64,000 nucleotides of DNA from Carposina sasakii (Eukaryota > Arthropoda > Insecta > Lepidoptera > Carposinidae), in assembly GCA_014607495.2 (NCBI GenBank), contig CP053155.1, forward strand, positions 124,001 to 188,000. Reading direction: 5' to 3'. Below are positions 19,993-30,326 of this stretch, piece by piece. The translations under genes and the position numbers were made by a program. Below the pieces are notes generated by a model. It did no database searches and was not told the DNA's origin. It saw only the letters and a list, made by a program, of their open reading frames with translations. Numbering within the stretch: the stretch's first letter is position 1; each line of letters starts with the position of its first letter.

Positions 19993-22862
19993 TCAACAAC
20001 CTCGATTTTTGACTAATTACGCTGGCGAAATTTTATATCCACTTTCTATAACTTTTTTGTATTCGAAGTAATAGCTAAAAATATATAATATTCAGTCATA
20101 TGGTACACATTTTTAAAAACTTATTATTTCTTGAGATATCTGCATTTAAAAATTTCAATCGCCACCGATATTATTATCAAACCACCGAAATTGTTAATCT
20201 CTCCACTGAAATTTATTACAACCAGCGGAATTATAAATACAGGAGAACATCATACGAATTACCTGTTTATTTATTTTATAAGAACTTGAAAACTTTAGAT
20301 TTTTCGTTTATTAGTTGGTAATAATGTTTATCATCATCAGCTTAGAAACTATGATAACAAATTTAAGGAACACGTTAACAGTTAGGGAAATATTTTATTA
20401 CATACTTTAAAATGCTTCCTAGTGAGTTTTTTCTTAGCATAAAACGTAGTGGCCATGGTATCTCCTTTAAGATCTCGCAGTTCTGACTACACCATTTCAG
20501 GAACCTAGCCGTATTTATTTATATATACGTAAAAATCTTCGAAAACCAGAAATAAGGCTCATTTCTTTTGTTCATGTGAAATGTGAAAGTGCATCTCGTT
20601 AGCTACCTTTATATATAAGGAACATCCCATCCGGAAATTCACTGTGTCGGAGATATGACATTTTATGATTTTTTTTTAAATCTCCTTTTAGAGGAGTAGA
20701 ATGGCATATATGAAATGAATCACATTTTATACTTTGAAACCCCTACTCTTTCAAAATAATATACTGCGTCATGCGTACCCTTTATCAAACTAAATTTCTT
20801 ATTTAATAAGCTACTCAAAAAGGTGTAACTTATTATGAGAAAGCTTACCAGCAGCTGACCAATAAAGGTTTCGAAAAATACATTCCGTGGCGCTACAGCC
20901 TATAGCAGTGTTATATTAAAGTAAGTAGAATGTAGAACTCTTCTGTTATCATCAAGCGTACTTGTTCAAGCTACTCGGGTTTATCGCAAAGTTACTCGGG
21001 TTTATTCGTAACTGTTCATTTATAGTAGCAATTTTAGGTGGTTTCCTTGAGGTTGAACTGAAGGCCAAGTCAGAATCAATATCACAAAACGTGGGATTGA
21101 AGTAGATAATAATTATGTGCATGAGTACACCTACTAGGCCAAAAGAACATTCAATATATAGACGTTTTTTCTGAGAACAGTTAGGACTCAGAAAAATATT
21201 ACATTCTTATTGGTCAGCTATTAATATTGAGAGATTAATCTTAAGTGCGTGGAAGAACTTAGTTCATTTAGGAACGGTTCCCTTCCTATGATCTTATAAC
21301 GTCTACTTGTCGATATTTGTACTTATGCTCAGACTGCATCAGGAACACCATTAGGTATGCTGATCGCCTACCAAAAAGGAACTGGACAGTAAAAGCGCCG
21401 GCCATGTTAGTCGTTTAGACACCGAAAGATAGATGAACAGTGCAACTGGCTGGATGCTACAGAGCGGCTGCCTGGGGTAAGTGTACGAGATGGAGGTGGC
21501 GGTATGACCTCGATTCGAGTTGAACTGCATCATGAAAAGGCCTTTGGATAGCAGTAAGATTCCTATGCTATAATATACTCGTATATACAGGGTGATTTTT
21601 GAAAATCACCCTGTATATATATTTATATTTTTTTATTTAAAAAAGGTTGTCGCGCCATAGGATAGCACTTTTAAAATTCTTATTAGTCAGCTGTTGGTAG
21701 GCTTTTTCATAATTATACCTTTTGAATGTAGTTTAATGAAGTGTTCGAATTACGTGAAATCATTATTTTGAATAAATAGGAAAGAATCAGGAAAAAAAAA
21801 TTATAAAGCTTTTGGTAATTGTACTTTGACAATGCCAAGTTGATGTCTGTTGTTTTGTCTCCAATGATTATTTATTTATCTAGTTCAATTACTGAAATAT
21901 ACACGTATTTTAGTTTTTTTTATGCATTTCCATTTAATAATAAGGTGATTTTAAAAACATTACAAAATGGGGCATAACCCTAAAGCCGTAATGAAGCCGA
22001 AGGTCTCCCTACCCATGAAGGTAGAAAATGGGCTGTACTTTTACATCTCAATAGAAATAATACCCGTTTTCCAGTCATCCTGTATATAAAAAGACAAATT
22101 ATCAATTACGGTGACATTATTAAATTACGGTGGCCCTCTTTTTTGCCACCGGAGCCACTGGAGTTGCGACACCGTACTTAGAATTAAGTAACAAATTTCA
22201 AATTATAACGGACACTATTATTTTAATTGTAATAATTCATTTGCAATTACATCGATACATCTAATCTTTAATCATCTGTAAAATTTCTTTTTAAACAGCT
22301 TTTTAGTTTTTTAAATACACATGACACCGTTATATGATAAATTTGTATTCCTGCGCCACCGCAGGTTATACTTACGTTTTTGGCGGGAAAACTGTTCAGT
22401 GTATCAAACATCCTTGTACTTGGTATACGATGGCTTGACAGAGCAGTGCGGGGAAAGATAGCTTAGCATATATCTCATTCATTATGATGAAATAGTGTAA
22501 TGTTCAAAATGCGCCAGCGTTATTGACTTTTTCCGCGGGACATTTTTAAAAAGCTGTTTCAGGTACTACCGGGTTAGGTTAAATTACTACTCATGGTGTA
22601 AATAATAGTGTCAATTAATGTATTTTTAAAATATGTATGTATCCTGTTAAATTAATTCACCCGAAAATTGAAATAGCCAAATTTATTTTTGCAAATGAAG
22701 TGGGGACATAGCACCGCAATTAGATTTAGAGCCTTTGATAATTTTTTTAATGCGTAAAAAAATAGATTTTGGTCTTAAGTTTTAAACGTTAGTCTAGATC
22801 ACTGTCTGAACTTAATGAAAAAAAAATTAAAAATGTGCATTTTGCACTTTCCACTACGATTT
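19993..22862. other. AT-rich non-coding host-like sequence
   Basis: About 2.9 kb with no credible ORF longer than 75 codons. It includes a short hairpin with CAGGGTGATTTT ends (21583-21618) and a matching CATCCTGTATATA near 22075, resembling ends of Tc1/mariner-type non-autonomous elements. It begins exactly where helicase coding stops. Composition and element ends suggest insect DNA. No gene seen. Confidence 0.6.
21583..21618. repeat. perfect inverted repeat with transposon-like ends
   Basis: Arms of 17 bp (ATATACAGGGTGATTTT and its complement) are separated by TG. They could be abutting terminal repeats of two small elements, or a foldback. Confidence 0.75.
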
Positions 22863-23047
22863 TCATCCACGCCGCGCTAAAAACGTACCTGGGAAATTCA
22901 CCCATTTCTTGTATTCCGCGCTAATATTCTGCACAATCCTCTTCTGTTCATACTTGCTACTGGACGACGACTCGAGACCGCTTACATCATAAACCAATTT
23001 TTCAATCTCAACTAAAGTCACTTGATCATCATAGTTAACATTGTATA
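22863..23047 (-). other. open minus-strand coding remnant, unidentified
   Basis: About 60 codons stay open to a TGA at 22863-22865, with protein-like composition (acidic, a run of five Ser, then KYEQKR and a Trp). It lies on the helicase strand between host-like DNA and the LINE, so it may be a viral gene scrap, possibly helicase. I cannot confirm either. Confidence 0.3.
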
Positions 23048-23092
23048 AAAAATCAGTCTGCCGTCAGGCATCGCGCGCGCATCACGTACATA

Positions 23093-24307
23093 ATGGTGCG
23101 TTCCCCACCCCGTGACGCGGCTTCTAACAATGCGAGTAGTCCAAGAATGTGTACTTTAAAGTGTACCGAGTGCAACGTCGTAATAAATGAATTATTGGCT
23201 TTCATAACCAACAAAGTTGATACGTTGCCAGAAACCGGTCTGATCCAAATATGTTCAAGTGCATACTCAAGTGACGAGATTGAGAACGCGAGATCTATTG
23301 TGCATAAACTCCTAGCACCCACCAAGAAATTTATGAGAAGAAAGGACGGAAATGAGCAAAAAAGTCTTCAGGATATTATTAAACTTATTAAGGAACATGA
23401 ACCGGAATGTCTACCCGTTTTTGTGGCGAAAGACCTGAATAAACTACCTGCCGTGTCATTTGATCACATCGATGTGACTACCTTTCTTAAGGAAATAACC
23501 TTATTGAAACGTGATGTGGCTCATATAAAAGCTAGTAAAAAAGAAATGCCCAATAATCCACTTTCTCCTGATATACAAGCACTCAGGAAGGAAGTAGAAG
23601 ATGTCAGAATGATGATGTCAAACTTAGGCCCACTTCTTGAGTCTTATAAGGATAGAAAAAATAATACAACGAGTATAAGCATAAGTAATGTGGATTACGA
23701 GCTAGATGGAATTAATGAGTCACAGGCTTGTAATGTTAATAAAAATGGCCCAGTGCGAGTTCATACGACTACTTCGAATACGCTGACGCAGCAGGTCTCG
23801 CCCGCCGTGCGCGCGACCGTGCCTATGTTATCTCAGCAGTACCCGAGCGAGGTCAACCACACGCCCATTGTACCTATACATACTCCGTCTTACAGGGATA
23901 TAATAGCAGGCACTAATCCAGTACATACACAAGATAAGGATGGTTTTACAGTAGTGACGAGAAAAAAACGTGTATATAGATATAAAAATTCGCGTGGAAC
24001 AAAGTCATCTTCCAGTAAGCTGCAAGCTGCGGAGTCCTGTGCGTATGTATACCTATCTAGAGCGAAAAAACATATAACTGAGCAGGATGTAATAGACCAC
24101 ATAAAGGAAATGCAGGAGGATTGCCTACAAGTTGAGTTATTAAAACAGAAACGGGAAGCGAATTTTAACTCATTTAAAATAACAATACCAATATCTAAAT
24201 TGAATAAATTTCTACAAAATGATTTTTGGCCAGAGGGGCTGGTTTTTCGTAGGTACAAACAACCGCTGCAGCGTTCTGCAAGAAATGATAATACCGCAAT
24301 ACAATAG
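23093..24307 (+). CDS. LINE ORF1 protein
   Basis: 404 aa from ATG 23093. The N-terminus has a CTLKC-TEC cysteine pattern that may be a partial zinc finger. A helical region, a low-complexity middle, and a C-terminal RNA-recognition-like segment (YVYLSRAKKHITEQDV...) typical of LINE ORF1 follow. It probably binds element RNA. Intact. Confidence 0.72.
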   Translation: MVRSPPRDAASNNASSPRMCTLKCTECNVVINELLAFITNKVDTLPETGLIQICSSAYSSDEIENARSIVHKLLAPTKKFMRRKDGNEQKSLQDIIKLIKEHEPECLPVFVAKDLNKLPAVSFDHIDVTTFLKEITLLKRDVAHIKASKKEMPNNPLSPDIQALRKEVEDVRMMMSNLGPLLESYKDRKNNTTSISISNVDYELDGINESQACNVNKNGPVRVHTTTSNTLTQQVSPAVRATVPMLSQQYPSEVNHTPIVPIHTPSYRDIIAGTNPVHTQDKDGFTVVTRKKRVYRYKNSRGTKSSSSKLQAAESCAYVYLSRAKKHITEQDVIDHIKEMQEDCLQVELLKQKREANFNSFKITIPISKLNKFLQNDFWPEGLVFRRYKQPLQRSARNDNTAIQ

Positions 24308-24322
24308 CAATACAAGTGATTT

Positions 24323-27139
24323 ATGGATACACAATTAAAAAAGGAGTTAATTTTAGTGTCTTTTAATTGTCAGTCTATTAAAAGATCTTTACATCATGTT
24401 CGAAAATTATGCAGTGAAGCAGATATTGTGGTTTTGCAGGAGACCTGGCTGATGCCGAACGATTTAGGTCTCATTAATGAAATTGACAATGAGTTCAACT
24501 GCTCAGCGAAGTCATCCATGGACACATCGGTAGGTGTGCTGCGGGGGCGGCCGTACGGCGGGGTCGCGATACTGTGGAGGGCTAGCTTGTTCACAAGTGT
24601 CGAGATTATTCCGTGTGATAGTGACCGCGTGATTGTGGCGCGTTTAGTGCGTGGTAATCGTAGTCTACTCATATGTAATTTATACATGCCTACCAATTGC
24701 AAGGATAATCTACCGGAGTTCTCCCATTGTTTTGCTTTAGTTAGTGCTGTGATAGAAAGTGCCGATACGGAGAATGTGTTTGTGTTAGGCGATTTCAACT
24801 CTCACCCTGGAACACTTTTTGGAAATGAGCTGCTGGACTATTGTAAAGAACAGTCGCTGACTTGTGTAGATATGGAGCGGTTAGACTCGCTAACTTTCAC
24901 GCGTGTTTGTCCGTATTATGGTACCTGTAGCTGGCTCGATCACTGCATAGTGACTGAGGCCGCGGTTAATCTGGTTACTGATATATTTGTAAAGTATGAC
25001 GCACTTTGGTCGGATCATTTGCCCTTAGTGATAAAATGTAAGTTTGACTCAATTATACCTAAAATAAAATGTGATAACAATATAGTGAATAATAATTTAA
25101 AATATTTATGGGGAAATAGGGAGCGGGATGAAATAGATTTATATGCAAAAGTTTGTGACAGTAAATTAAGTAGATTATTAAATATTTATAACATATCTGT
25201 ACTGGACTGTTCCGATAAGCAAGTATGTACAGATACCAGACATTTTTTATACATTGACAAGTTTTATTGCGATATTATTGAGACGCTGCAATCATCAGCT
25301 GTATGTAGTAATAATACTAAGACTGTCAGCAGTAAGCGTAAAGTAATAGGATGGAACTTTCACGTCGCGAAATTACACGCTAAAGCTAGGGAAACTTTTT
25401 TCTTGTGGACTTCATATGGGAGACCGGGCTCGGGTTATTATTTTCAAATGATGTCTGTGGCCCGTAGAGAGTTTAAAGCTGCCTTAAAATATGTACAGAA
25501 CAATCAAGAAAAAATTAAAATGGATATGCTGGCCCGGCATCATGCGGCCAGTAACTTTCAAAAATTTTGGAAAGAAACTAAAAAGTTAAATACTAAAAAC
25601 TGTAGACCAGTCAATGTCGAGGGTCGAAGTAACTTGAAAGATATTGCAAATTTATTTAAAAATCATTTTAAGGTCGATCAGTTTGACCAAAGTAATAAAT
25701 TAACATGTAATGAGCATTGTCGTCGTGGCTCGGAGACTCAGAAGTTAATAGTATCTAGTACTCAAATTGAAAAAATTCTAAGGAACATGAAGCGGGGAAA
25801 GTCTCCGGGGCACGATGGTCTTAGTATAGAGCATCTATTGTATGCGGGCCAGCATATCTGTGAGATGTTGGCGAGGTTTTTCACTCTCTGCTTACAGCAC
25901 TGTCATTTACCTCAGGAATTGATAAGAACATTGGTTATACCCATTACGAAAAACAAAATGGGTGATATTTCGAGCTTGGCTAACTATAGGCCTATTTCGT
26001 TGGCGACAATTGTGGCCAAGGTGCTTGAACGCGTCATACACTGCTACTTATTACACATTAATATCGACGATGGACAATTTGGGTTTCGCCCGAATGTGTC
26101 AACTGACATGGCAATATTCTCCATGAAGCAGGTGGTTAGTTACTACACCGAGCGTAAAACTACAGTATATGCATGTTTTTTGGACATGAGCCGTGCATTT
26201 GATACACTGAATCATGAGTTATTGTGGAAAAAGCTGCGTAAAGAATGTGTACCGTCTGGCATTGTTGATCTCATGGCATATTGGTATAGCAATCAGGTCA
26301 ACAATGTCAGATGGGGTTCTGAGTTGTCTGATAGCTATAAGCTATCATGTGGTGTGAGGCAGGGGGGGCTTACTTCTCCTGATTTGTTTAACACATATGT
26401 AAATGATTTGATAGTGGAGCTGAGTAGCACTCCGGTCGGGCTCAGGTTAGATGATAGATATGTCAATAACCTGAGCTATGCTGACGATATGGTGCTGCTC
26501 AGCCCCTCTATCAAGGGCCTGAGAAAACTATTGTCCATCTGTGAAAAATATGCAACCGAACATTCCTTAGCATATAATGTAAAGAAAACGGAAATGGTGA
26601 TATTCAGGGCAGGTATAGGACCCCTCAATGTACCTGCTGTCTCAATTAACAAGCAACCGATAAAAGTGGCAGATAGCTTCAAGTATCTTGGGCACATTGT
26701 AACCAGTACTATGGAAGATAGCTCGGACATTGAGCGGCAGCGTAGGTCGTTATGTGTAGTAGGAAACATGATTGCGAGAAAATTCTTTAAATCTTCGTCT
26801 GACGTGAAAGTTACCTTGTTCAAGTCGTTCTGTCAGTCATTTTATACGTGTCGACTCTGGACCAATTACACTAAAAAAGCACACGATGCTATACGTGTTG
26901 CGTATAATAATGTATTTAGACATCTAATGGGCTTAAAGCGTTACTGTAGCGCATCTGAAATGTACACCGAGTTTCGAGTTGATTCGTTTAATGCCATACA
27001 GCGGAAAAGAATAGCTTCATTTATGTCCACAGTTGACACGTCTAAAAATACAATTGTAAAAAGTTTGGCCGATAGGGTGCATCTGACGCCGGTATATAGG
27101 CGGTGGGTAGGCATTGCTGCGCACGGTGTCGCCACCTAA
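24323..27139 (+). CDS. LINE ORF2: endonuclease and reverse transcriptase
   Basis: 938 aa. Residues 1-235 are an apurinic-type endonuclease/exonuclease/phosphatase domain (QETWL, GDFNSHPG, SDHLPLV). Residues about 480-770 are a reverse transcriptase with RGKSPGHDG, ANYRPISL, GFRPNVSTD, DMSRAFDTL, GVRQGG and the catalytic YADD. No RNase H is obvious at the C-terminus. All expected catalytic residues are visible and the frame is uninterrupted, unlike the surrounding viral genes. Confidence 0.92.
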   Translation: MDTQLKKELILVSFNCQSIKRSLHHVRKLCSEADIVVLQETWLMPNDLGLINEIDNEFNCSAKSSMDTSVGVLRGRPYGGVAILWRASLFTSVEIIPCDSDRVIVARLVRGNRSLLICNLYMPTNCKDNLPEFSHCFALVSAVIESADTENVFVLGDFNSHPGTLFGNELLDYCKEQSLTCVDMERLDSLTFTRVCPYYGTCSWLDHCIVTEAAVNLVTDIFVKYDALWSDHLPLVIKCKFDSIIPKIKCDNNIVNNNLKYLWGNRERDEIDLYAKVCDSKLSRLLNIYNISVLDCSDKQVCTDTRHFLYIDKFYCDIIETLQSSAVCSNNTKTVSSKRKVIGWNFHVAKLHAKARETFFLWTSYGRPGSGYYFQMMSVARREFKAALKYVQNNQEKIKMDMLARHHAASNFQKFWKETKKLNTKNCRPVNVEGRSNLKDIANLFKNHFKVDQFDQSNKLTCNEHCRRGSETQKLIVSSTQIEKILRNMKRGKSPGHDGLSIEHLLYAGQHICEMLARFFTLCLQHCHLPQELIRTLVIPITKNKMGDISSLANYRPISLATIVAKVLERVIHCYLLHINIDDGQFGFRPNVSTDMAIFSMKQVVSYYTERKTTVYACFLDMSRAFDTLNHELLWKKLRKECVPSGIVDLMAYWYSNQVNNVRWGSELSDSYKLSCGVRQGGLTSPDLFNTYVNDLIVELSSTPVGLRLDDRYVNNLSYADDMVLLSPSIKGLRKLLSICEKYATEHSLAYNVKKTEMVIFRAGIGPLNVPAVSINKQPIKVADSFKYLGHIVTSTMEDSSDIERQRRSLCVVGNMIARKFFKSSSDVKVTLFKSFCQSFYTCRLWTNYTKKAHDAIRVAYNNVFRHLMGLKRYCSASEMYTEFRVDSFNAIQRKRIASFMSTVDTSKNTIVKSLADRVHLTPVYRRWVGIAAHGVAT

Positions 27140-27493
27140 AAGTACGAGCATGGGAATGGCGGCCGGTCGCATTGCGGGATCTCGAGGTTGGGTACGTTGC
27201 GAGCCGGGGATCTTGTTTTTTGCTGTCGGCCGTCATTCACACTATGTGATTAGTTGTGTGTTTTTAGTATATGTTTATTTTAAATTATCTATTAAATTAA
27301 ATTACCTATTATATTGTATGGATCATGTGTCTGAAACAAATATTATTATTATTATTATTATTAAAAACCGATGCAAAGTCCTTCCACGTGGTATATGTCC
27401 TTGTATTACGATTCACTAACACTACACGAAACGTTCGTTAGTTATAAAATTAATACTAAGGATAACCAAACGGCCTACAATGGACATTTACAC

Positions 27494-29242
27494 ATGTCTA
27501 ATAATTATTGTAGTAATATATTAGTGTTGCTGCTTTTTGCGACAGCATCGTGTAACGAATATGTGCATAATGATATAATTAACCAAACTGGTTTTCATTT
27601 TGAGTATCAAAACAATCTTGGTTTTGTTGTAAACACTTGGAGTTTCATATTAAATGTGAAGTACACTCGTCTTAAAAGTAGACTGGACGAAATTGAGAGC
27701 GTGACAAACTATGTAAAAAATAAATTTATTTTGTCCACCGTTAACAACTGTAGCGAATATAGACAAGAGGCGGAATATGTGCTGAACGAAAAGATAGTGA
27801 ACTTGCGCGAAACATACAAAAGTGTCGAATATTTGTTGACGCATAAGCGGCTATCGGCGCCGGTGGCATCGAGACAAAGGCGCGGTTTGCTTAATGGTGC
27901 GTTTAATTTTATGGGACGATTCTACAAATACACCATGGGGGTTATGGACGATCGGGACGCGGCTCTGTTGTACGAAATGGCCAACCACGTCAACAATACG
28001 GAGTTTAGGGTTAAAACGCTCACCAACCAAACATTGAATATGAGCAAGTACCTTAAAAGTATCCGGACCGAACTGGCGACCGTTAACAATTGCTTTTCGG
28101 TGAGCCGACATTTGGTGCACGTCAAAGACGAATTGGAAGACGTGGAGACCACCCTTGACAAAATTATCATGGGCATTCAGATGGCGCTGAATAGTGCCCG
28201 GTTGTCTTCGCTAATTCTACACCCCGGTGTACTTTTAGAGGAAATGGTTTCGGTGGACTCCAATTCTTGGGACAAGGAGAGTGAATGGGTTGTGCAGCCC
28301 AATAATGAAACGATACACACCATAATGCGCATGGTTCAATGTTTCGTGTTCATAAATCCTAGAGACGAGCTGATGTTTGTGATACAAGTGCCGCGCATAG
28401 ACAAATCGAAATATCTGCTGTACAAACCGGTGCCGCTGCCTCAGTGCGATCATAATCGCATTTGTAAATTTCTTACGCCCCAGAGCAAATATATCGGCTT
28501 CGAGGCGCGCGGTAATCATTTTGTGCGCTTGGACGACACGGGCACTTGTACCGTCTTTGAGAATATTACATTGTGCTACGGCTCCGTGACCAGCAAGAAA
28601 ATAATGTACTCGCCCGATTGCGACGTGCGCCTGTTTAAAGGGATGAATAGCTACAATTGCGAAGTGCATGCCACCCGTTTTCACAACGAAATATTCTACA
28701 GTTTAAACAATGCCAATCGATGGTTGTATATGGTGCGCGATAAGCCGATACGTGCCGAGCTTAACTGTGGCACGGGTCGTTACGATAAACAAATTACCTT
28801 GCAAGGAACGGGCATATTAACGCTAATACAATATTGCAAAATGCGCACGTCTCGTTCGTTGCTAATTAGTAAACATGTGAACAATTACAAGAGGGAAATC
28901 TTTAAAATTGTCGACTTTAATTTTTCTCGTTTTCTGTTGCCGTCCGAAGACACGGACAAATTTATCGCGAAAAATTTGGATTTTGATACGCTCAATGATA
29001 TTACGCGTAACCTCAAGCGTCTGGTCACGCAGGAAGAAGCCGATGAAAATTTGGAACATTTGATGCACGATGACGACAATTCCAACGCAAATTGGTATAT
29101 GAACCTGTTCGGGAATTGGTGGTGGGAATTAAAATTCGTCGGCTATGCAATATGTGTCGTATTTGTGGTGGGTTTAGTAATGTACACTAAACGTTGCGCA
29201 ACTGGTCATCGCGTTATCCTACCCATGTTATCACCAAAGTAG
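27494..29242 (+). CDS. f: baculovirus F-type envelope fusion protein, intact
   Basis: The ATG at 27494 was preferred over the upstream frame because it starts a signal peptide (residues 1-20, LVLLLFATASC). The 582-aa protein has a furin site RQRR at 127-130, directly followed by a hydrophobic fusion-peptide region (GLLNGAFNFMGRF) with downstream heptads, many conserved cysteines, and a transmembrane helix near residues 546-563 (FVGYAICVVFVVGLVMYT). The cytoplasmic tail is only about 17-20 residues, shorter than in most group II baculovirus F proteins. Low-pH fusion and budded-virus entry are the known family roles. Errantivirus Env proteins share this fold and are an alternative origin, but no LTRs flank it. 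No stop or frameshift is present. Confidence 0.85.
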   Translation: MSNNYCSNILVLLLFATASCNEYVHNDIINQTGFHFEYQNNLGFVVNTWSFILNVKYTRLKSRLDEIESVTNYVKNKFILSTVNNCSEYRQEAEYVLNEKIVNLRETYKSVEYLLTHKRLSAPVASRQRRGLLNGAFNFMGRFYKYTMGVMDDRDAALLYEMANHVNNTEFRVKTLTNQTLNMSKYLKSIRTELATVNNCFSVSRHLVHVKDELEDVETTLDKIIMGIQMALNSARLSSLILHPGVLLEEMVSVDSNSWDKESEWVVQPNNETIHTIMRMVQCFVFINPRDELMFVIQVPRIDKSKYLLYKPVPLPQCDHNRICKFLTPQSKYIGFEARGNHFVRLDDTGTCTVFENITLCYGSVTSKKIMYSPDCDVRLFKGMNSYNCEVHATRFHNEIFYSLNNANRWLYMVRDKPIRAELNCGTGRYDKQITLQGTGILTLIQYCKMRTSRSLLISKHVNNYKREIFKIVDFNFSRFLLPSEDTDKFIAKNLDFDTLNDITRNLKRLVTQEEADENLEHLMHDDDNSNANWYMNLFGNWWWELKFVGYAICVVFVVGLVMYTKRCATGHRVILPMLSPK

Positions 29243-29355
29243 TTAAAATAATGTCATCACCTGATTAATTTATCGGGTTATTTGGAGGTTATCTCGTTAT
29301 TACTCACTTGGTCCTATCTTAAGTACCCGCTTGCTTATCTTAACTATTGAAACTA

Positions 29356-30208
29356 ATAGTCCGGGAGGTAGCGTTGCATTTTTGATGGTGATTTTAGGCC
29401 GATCGATTTTGAGTGCAATTGATAGTTTAGATGAGGACATCAATTGAATTGAGCGTCAGCAGGCGCACTCAGGGTGGAGCGAGTGGGGAGAGAATGTCAA
29501 AAAAAAAAAAAAAAATATTTCTGTTCGTCCGAAAATTTGCACATTAGTAGTTTTAACAATAATAATAATTATAGAAACCGTCAGCTGTGAAGAAAATGGC
29601 GGGTTGTACGTCAGCAGGTTATATATACCTATATTAAAAATAATTATTTTCATTTCATTTCCGGTCGAATGAAACTGATACAGGTTATTCTTTATGCTAT
29701 AAAAATGATAAAAAAAAGCCTCAGCAGATCTATCGATAGGGGTAAAATCGTCAGCAAGGTTAATGCATACTCGGATTGAATACCTGCTCGGCACATATAA
29801 TCCCCTTGCTGACGATTTTACCCCTATCGATAGATCTGCTGAGGCTTTTTTTTATCATTTTTATAGCATAAAGAATAACCTGTATCAGTTTCATTCGACC
29901 GGAAATGAAATGAAAATAATTATTTTTAATATAGGTATATATAACCTGCTGACGTACAACCCGCCATTTTCTTCACAGCTGACGGTTTCTATAATTATTA
30001 TTATTGTTAAAACTACTGATGTGCAAATTTTCGGACGAACAGAAATATATATATTTTTTTTTTTTGACATACTTGAAATTCTCTCCCCACCCTTACTGGA
30101 GCTGCTCACGTTCGAGTTACTCAATGACTATCCATGAAAAGTACGTTATGACATTAATCAATCGACCAGAAATGATTTTGTAAAATGCAACGCTACCTCC
30201 CGGACTAT
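29356..30208. repeat. 853-bp hairpin element with TA-ended terminal inverted repeats
   Basis: ATAGTCCGGGAGGTAGCGTT at the left end is inverted at 30189-30208. Inside, about 260-bp arms (29500-29760 and 29795-30060) are nearly perfect inverted copies around a short centre (about 29765-29795), while the sequence between outer ends and inner arms has diverged. The TA at each outer end fits a Tc1/mariner-like target duplication. It has no coding capacity of its own. It could be a MITE or a foldback element; the span 29243-29355 before it is empty. Confidence 0.75.
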
Positions 30209-30248
30209 AACCATTTTACACTTTACATGATAACAGTAATGCGGAGAG

Positions 30249-30325
30249 TATAAATTCCTATCGTGAGTTTGAGTTTGTTTATTCTTTGTACAACTCTCTA
30301 GTTAGTCTGTAGTCTGACTAGCAGT
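30249..30325 (+). promoter_or_regulatory. TATA box and CAGT start, early promoter type
   Basis: TATAAAT at 30249-30255 and CAGT at 30322-30325, just ahead of the ATG at 30327, match the two parts of a baculovirus early (host RNA polymerase II) promoter. The spacing between them is longer than usual (about 67 bp), so a nearer initiator is possible. Confidence 0.35.
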
Positions 30326-30326
30326 T

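Larger units (their letters stand above)
23050..27365 (+). mobile_element. non-LTR retrotransposon (CR1/Jockey-like LINE)
   Basis: Two ORFs 15 bp apart, ORF2 with endonuclease plus reverse transcriptase, and a 3' end in an ATT microsatellite (about 27340-27361) rather than a long poly-A, as in CR1/L2/Daphne-like clades. A-rich flanks (TAAAAA) at both ends may be a short target duplication. Both ORFs are intact, so this is a young, possibly full-length host element. The 3' untranslated part 27140-27360 has no ORF. Confidence 0.88.

Noticed and set aside
20100..20321. 73-aa frame in the host-like region
   Set aside because: Low-complexity AT-rich composition, no domain, isolated.
27371..27493. 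Upstream 41-codon extension of the F protein
   Set aside because: No signal peptide at that start, and it lies at the LINE boundary; the ATG at 27494 begins a good signal peptide.
27494..29242. Errantivirus (gypsy) env instead of baculovirus F
   Set aside because: No gag-pol or LTRs flank it, and baculovirus genes surround it; kept only as an alternative in the annotation.
29456..30137. 112- and 124-aa frames in the hairpin element
   Set aside because: They are the same sequence read from the two inverted arms, with no domain and overlapping the palindrome centre.
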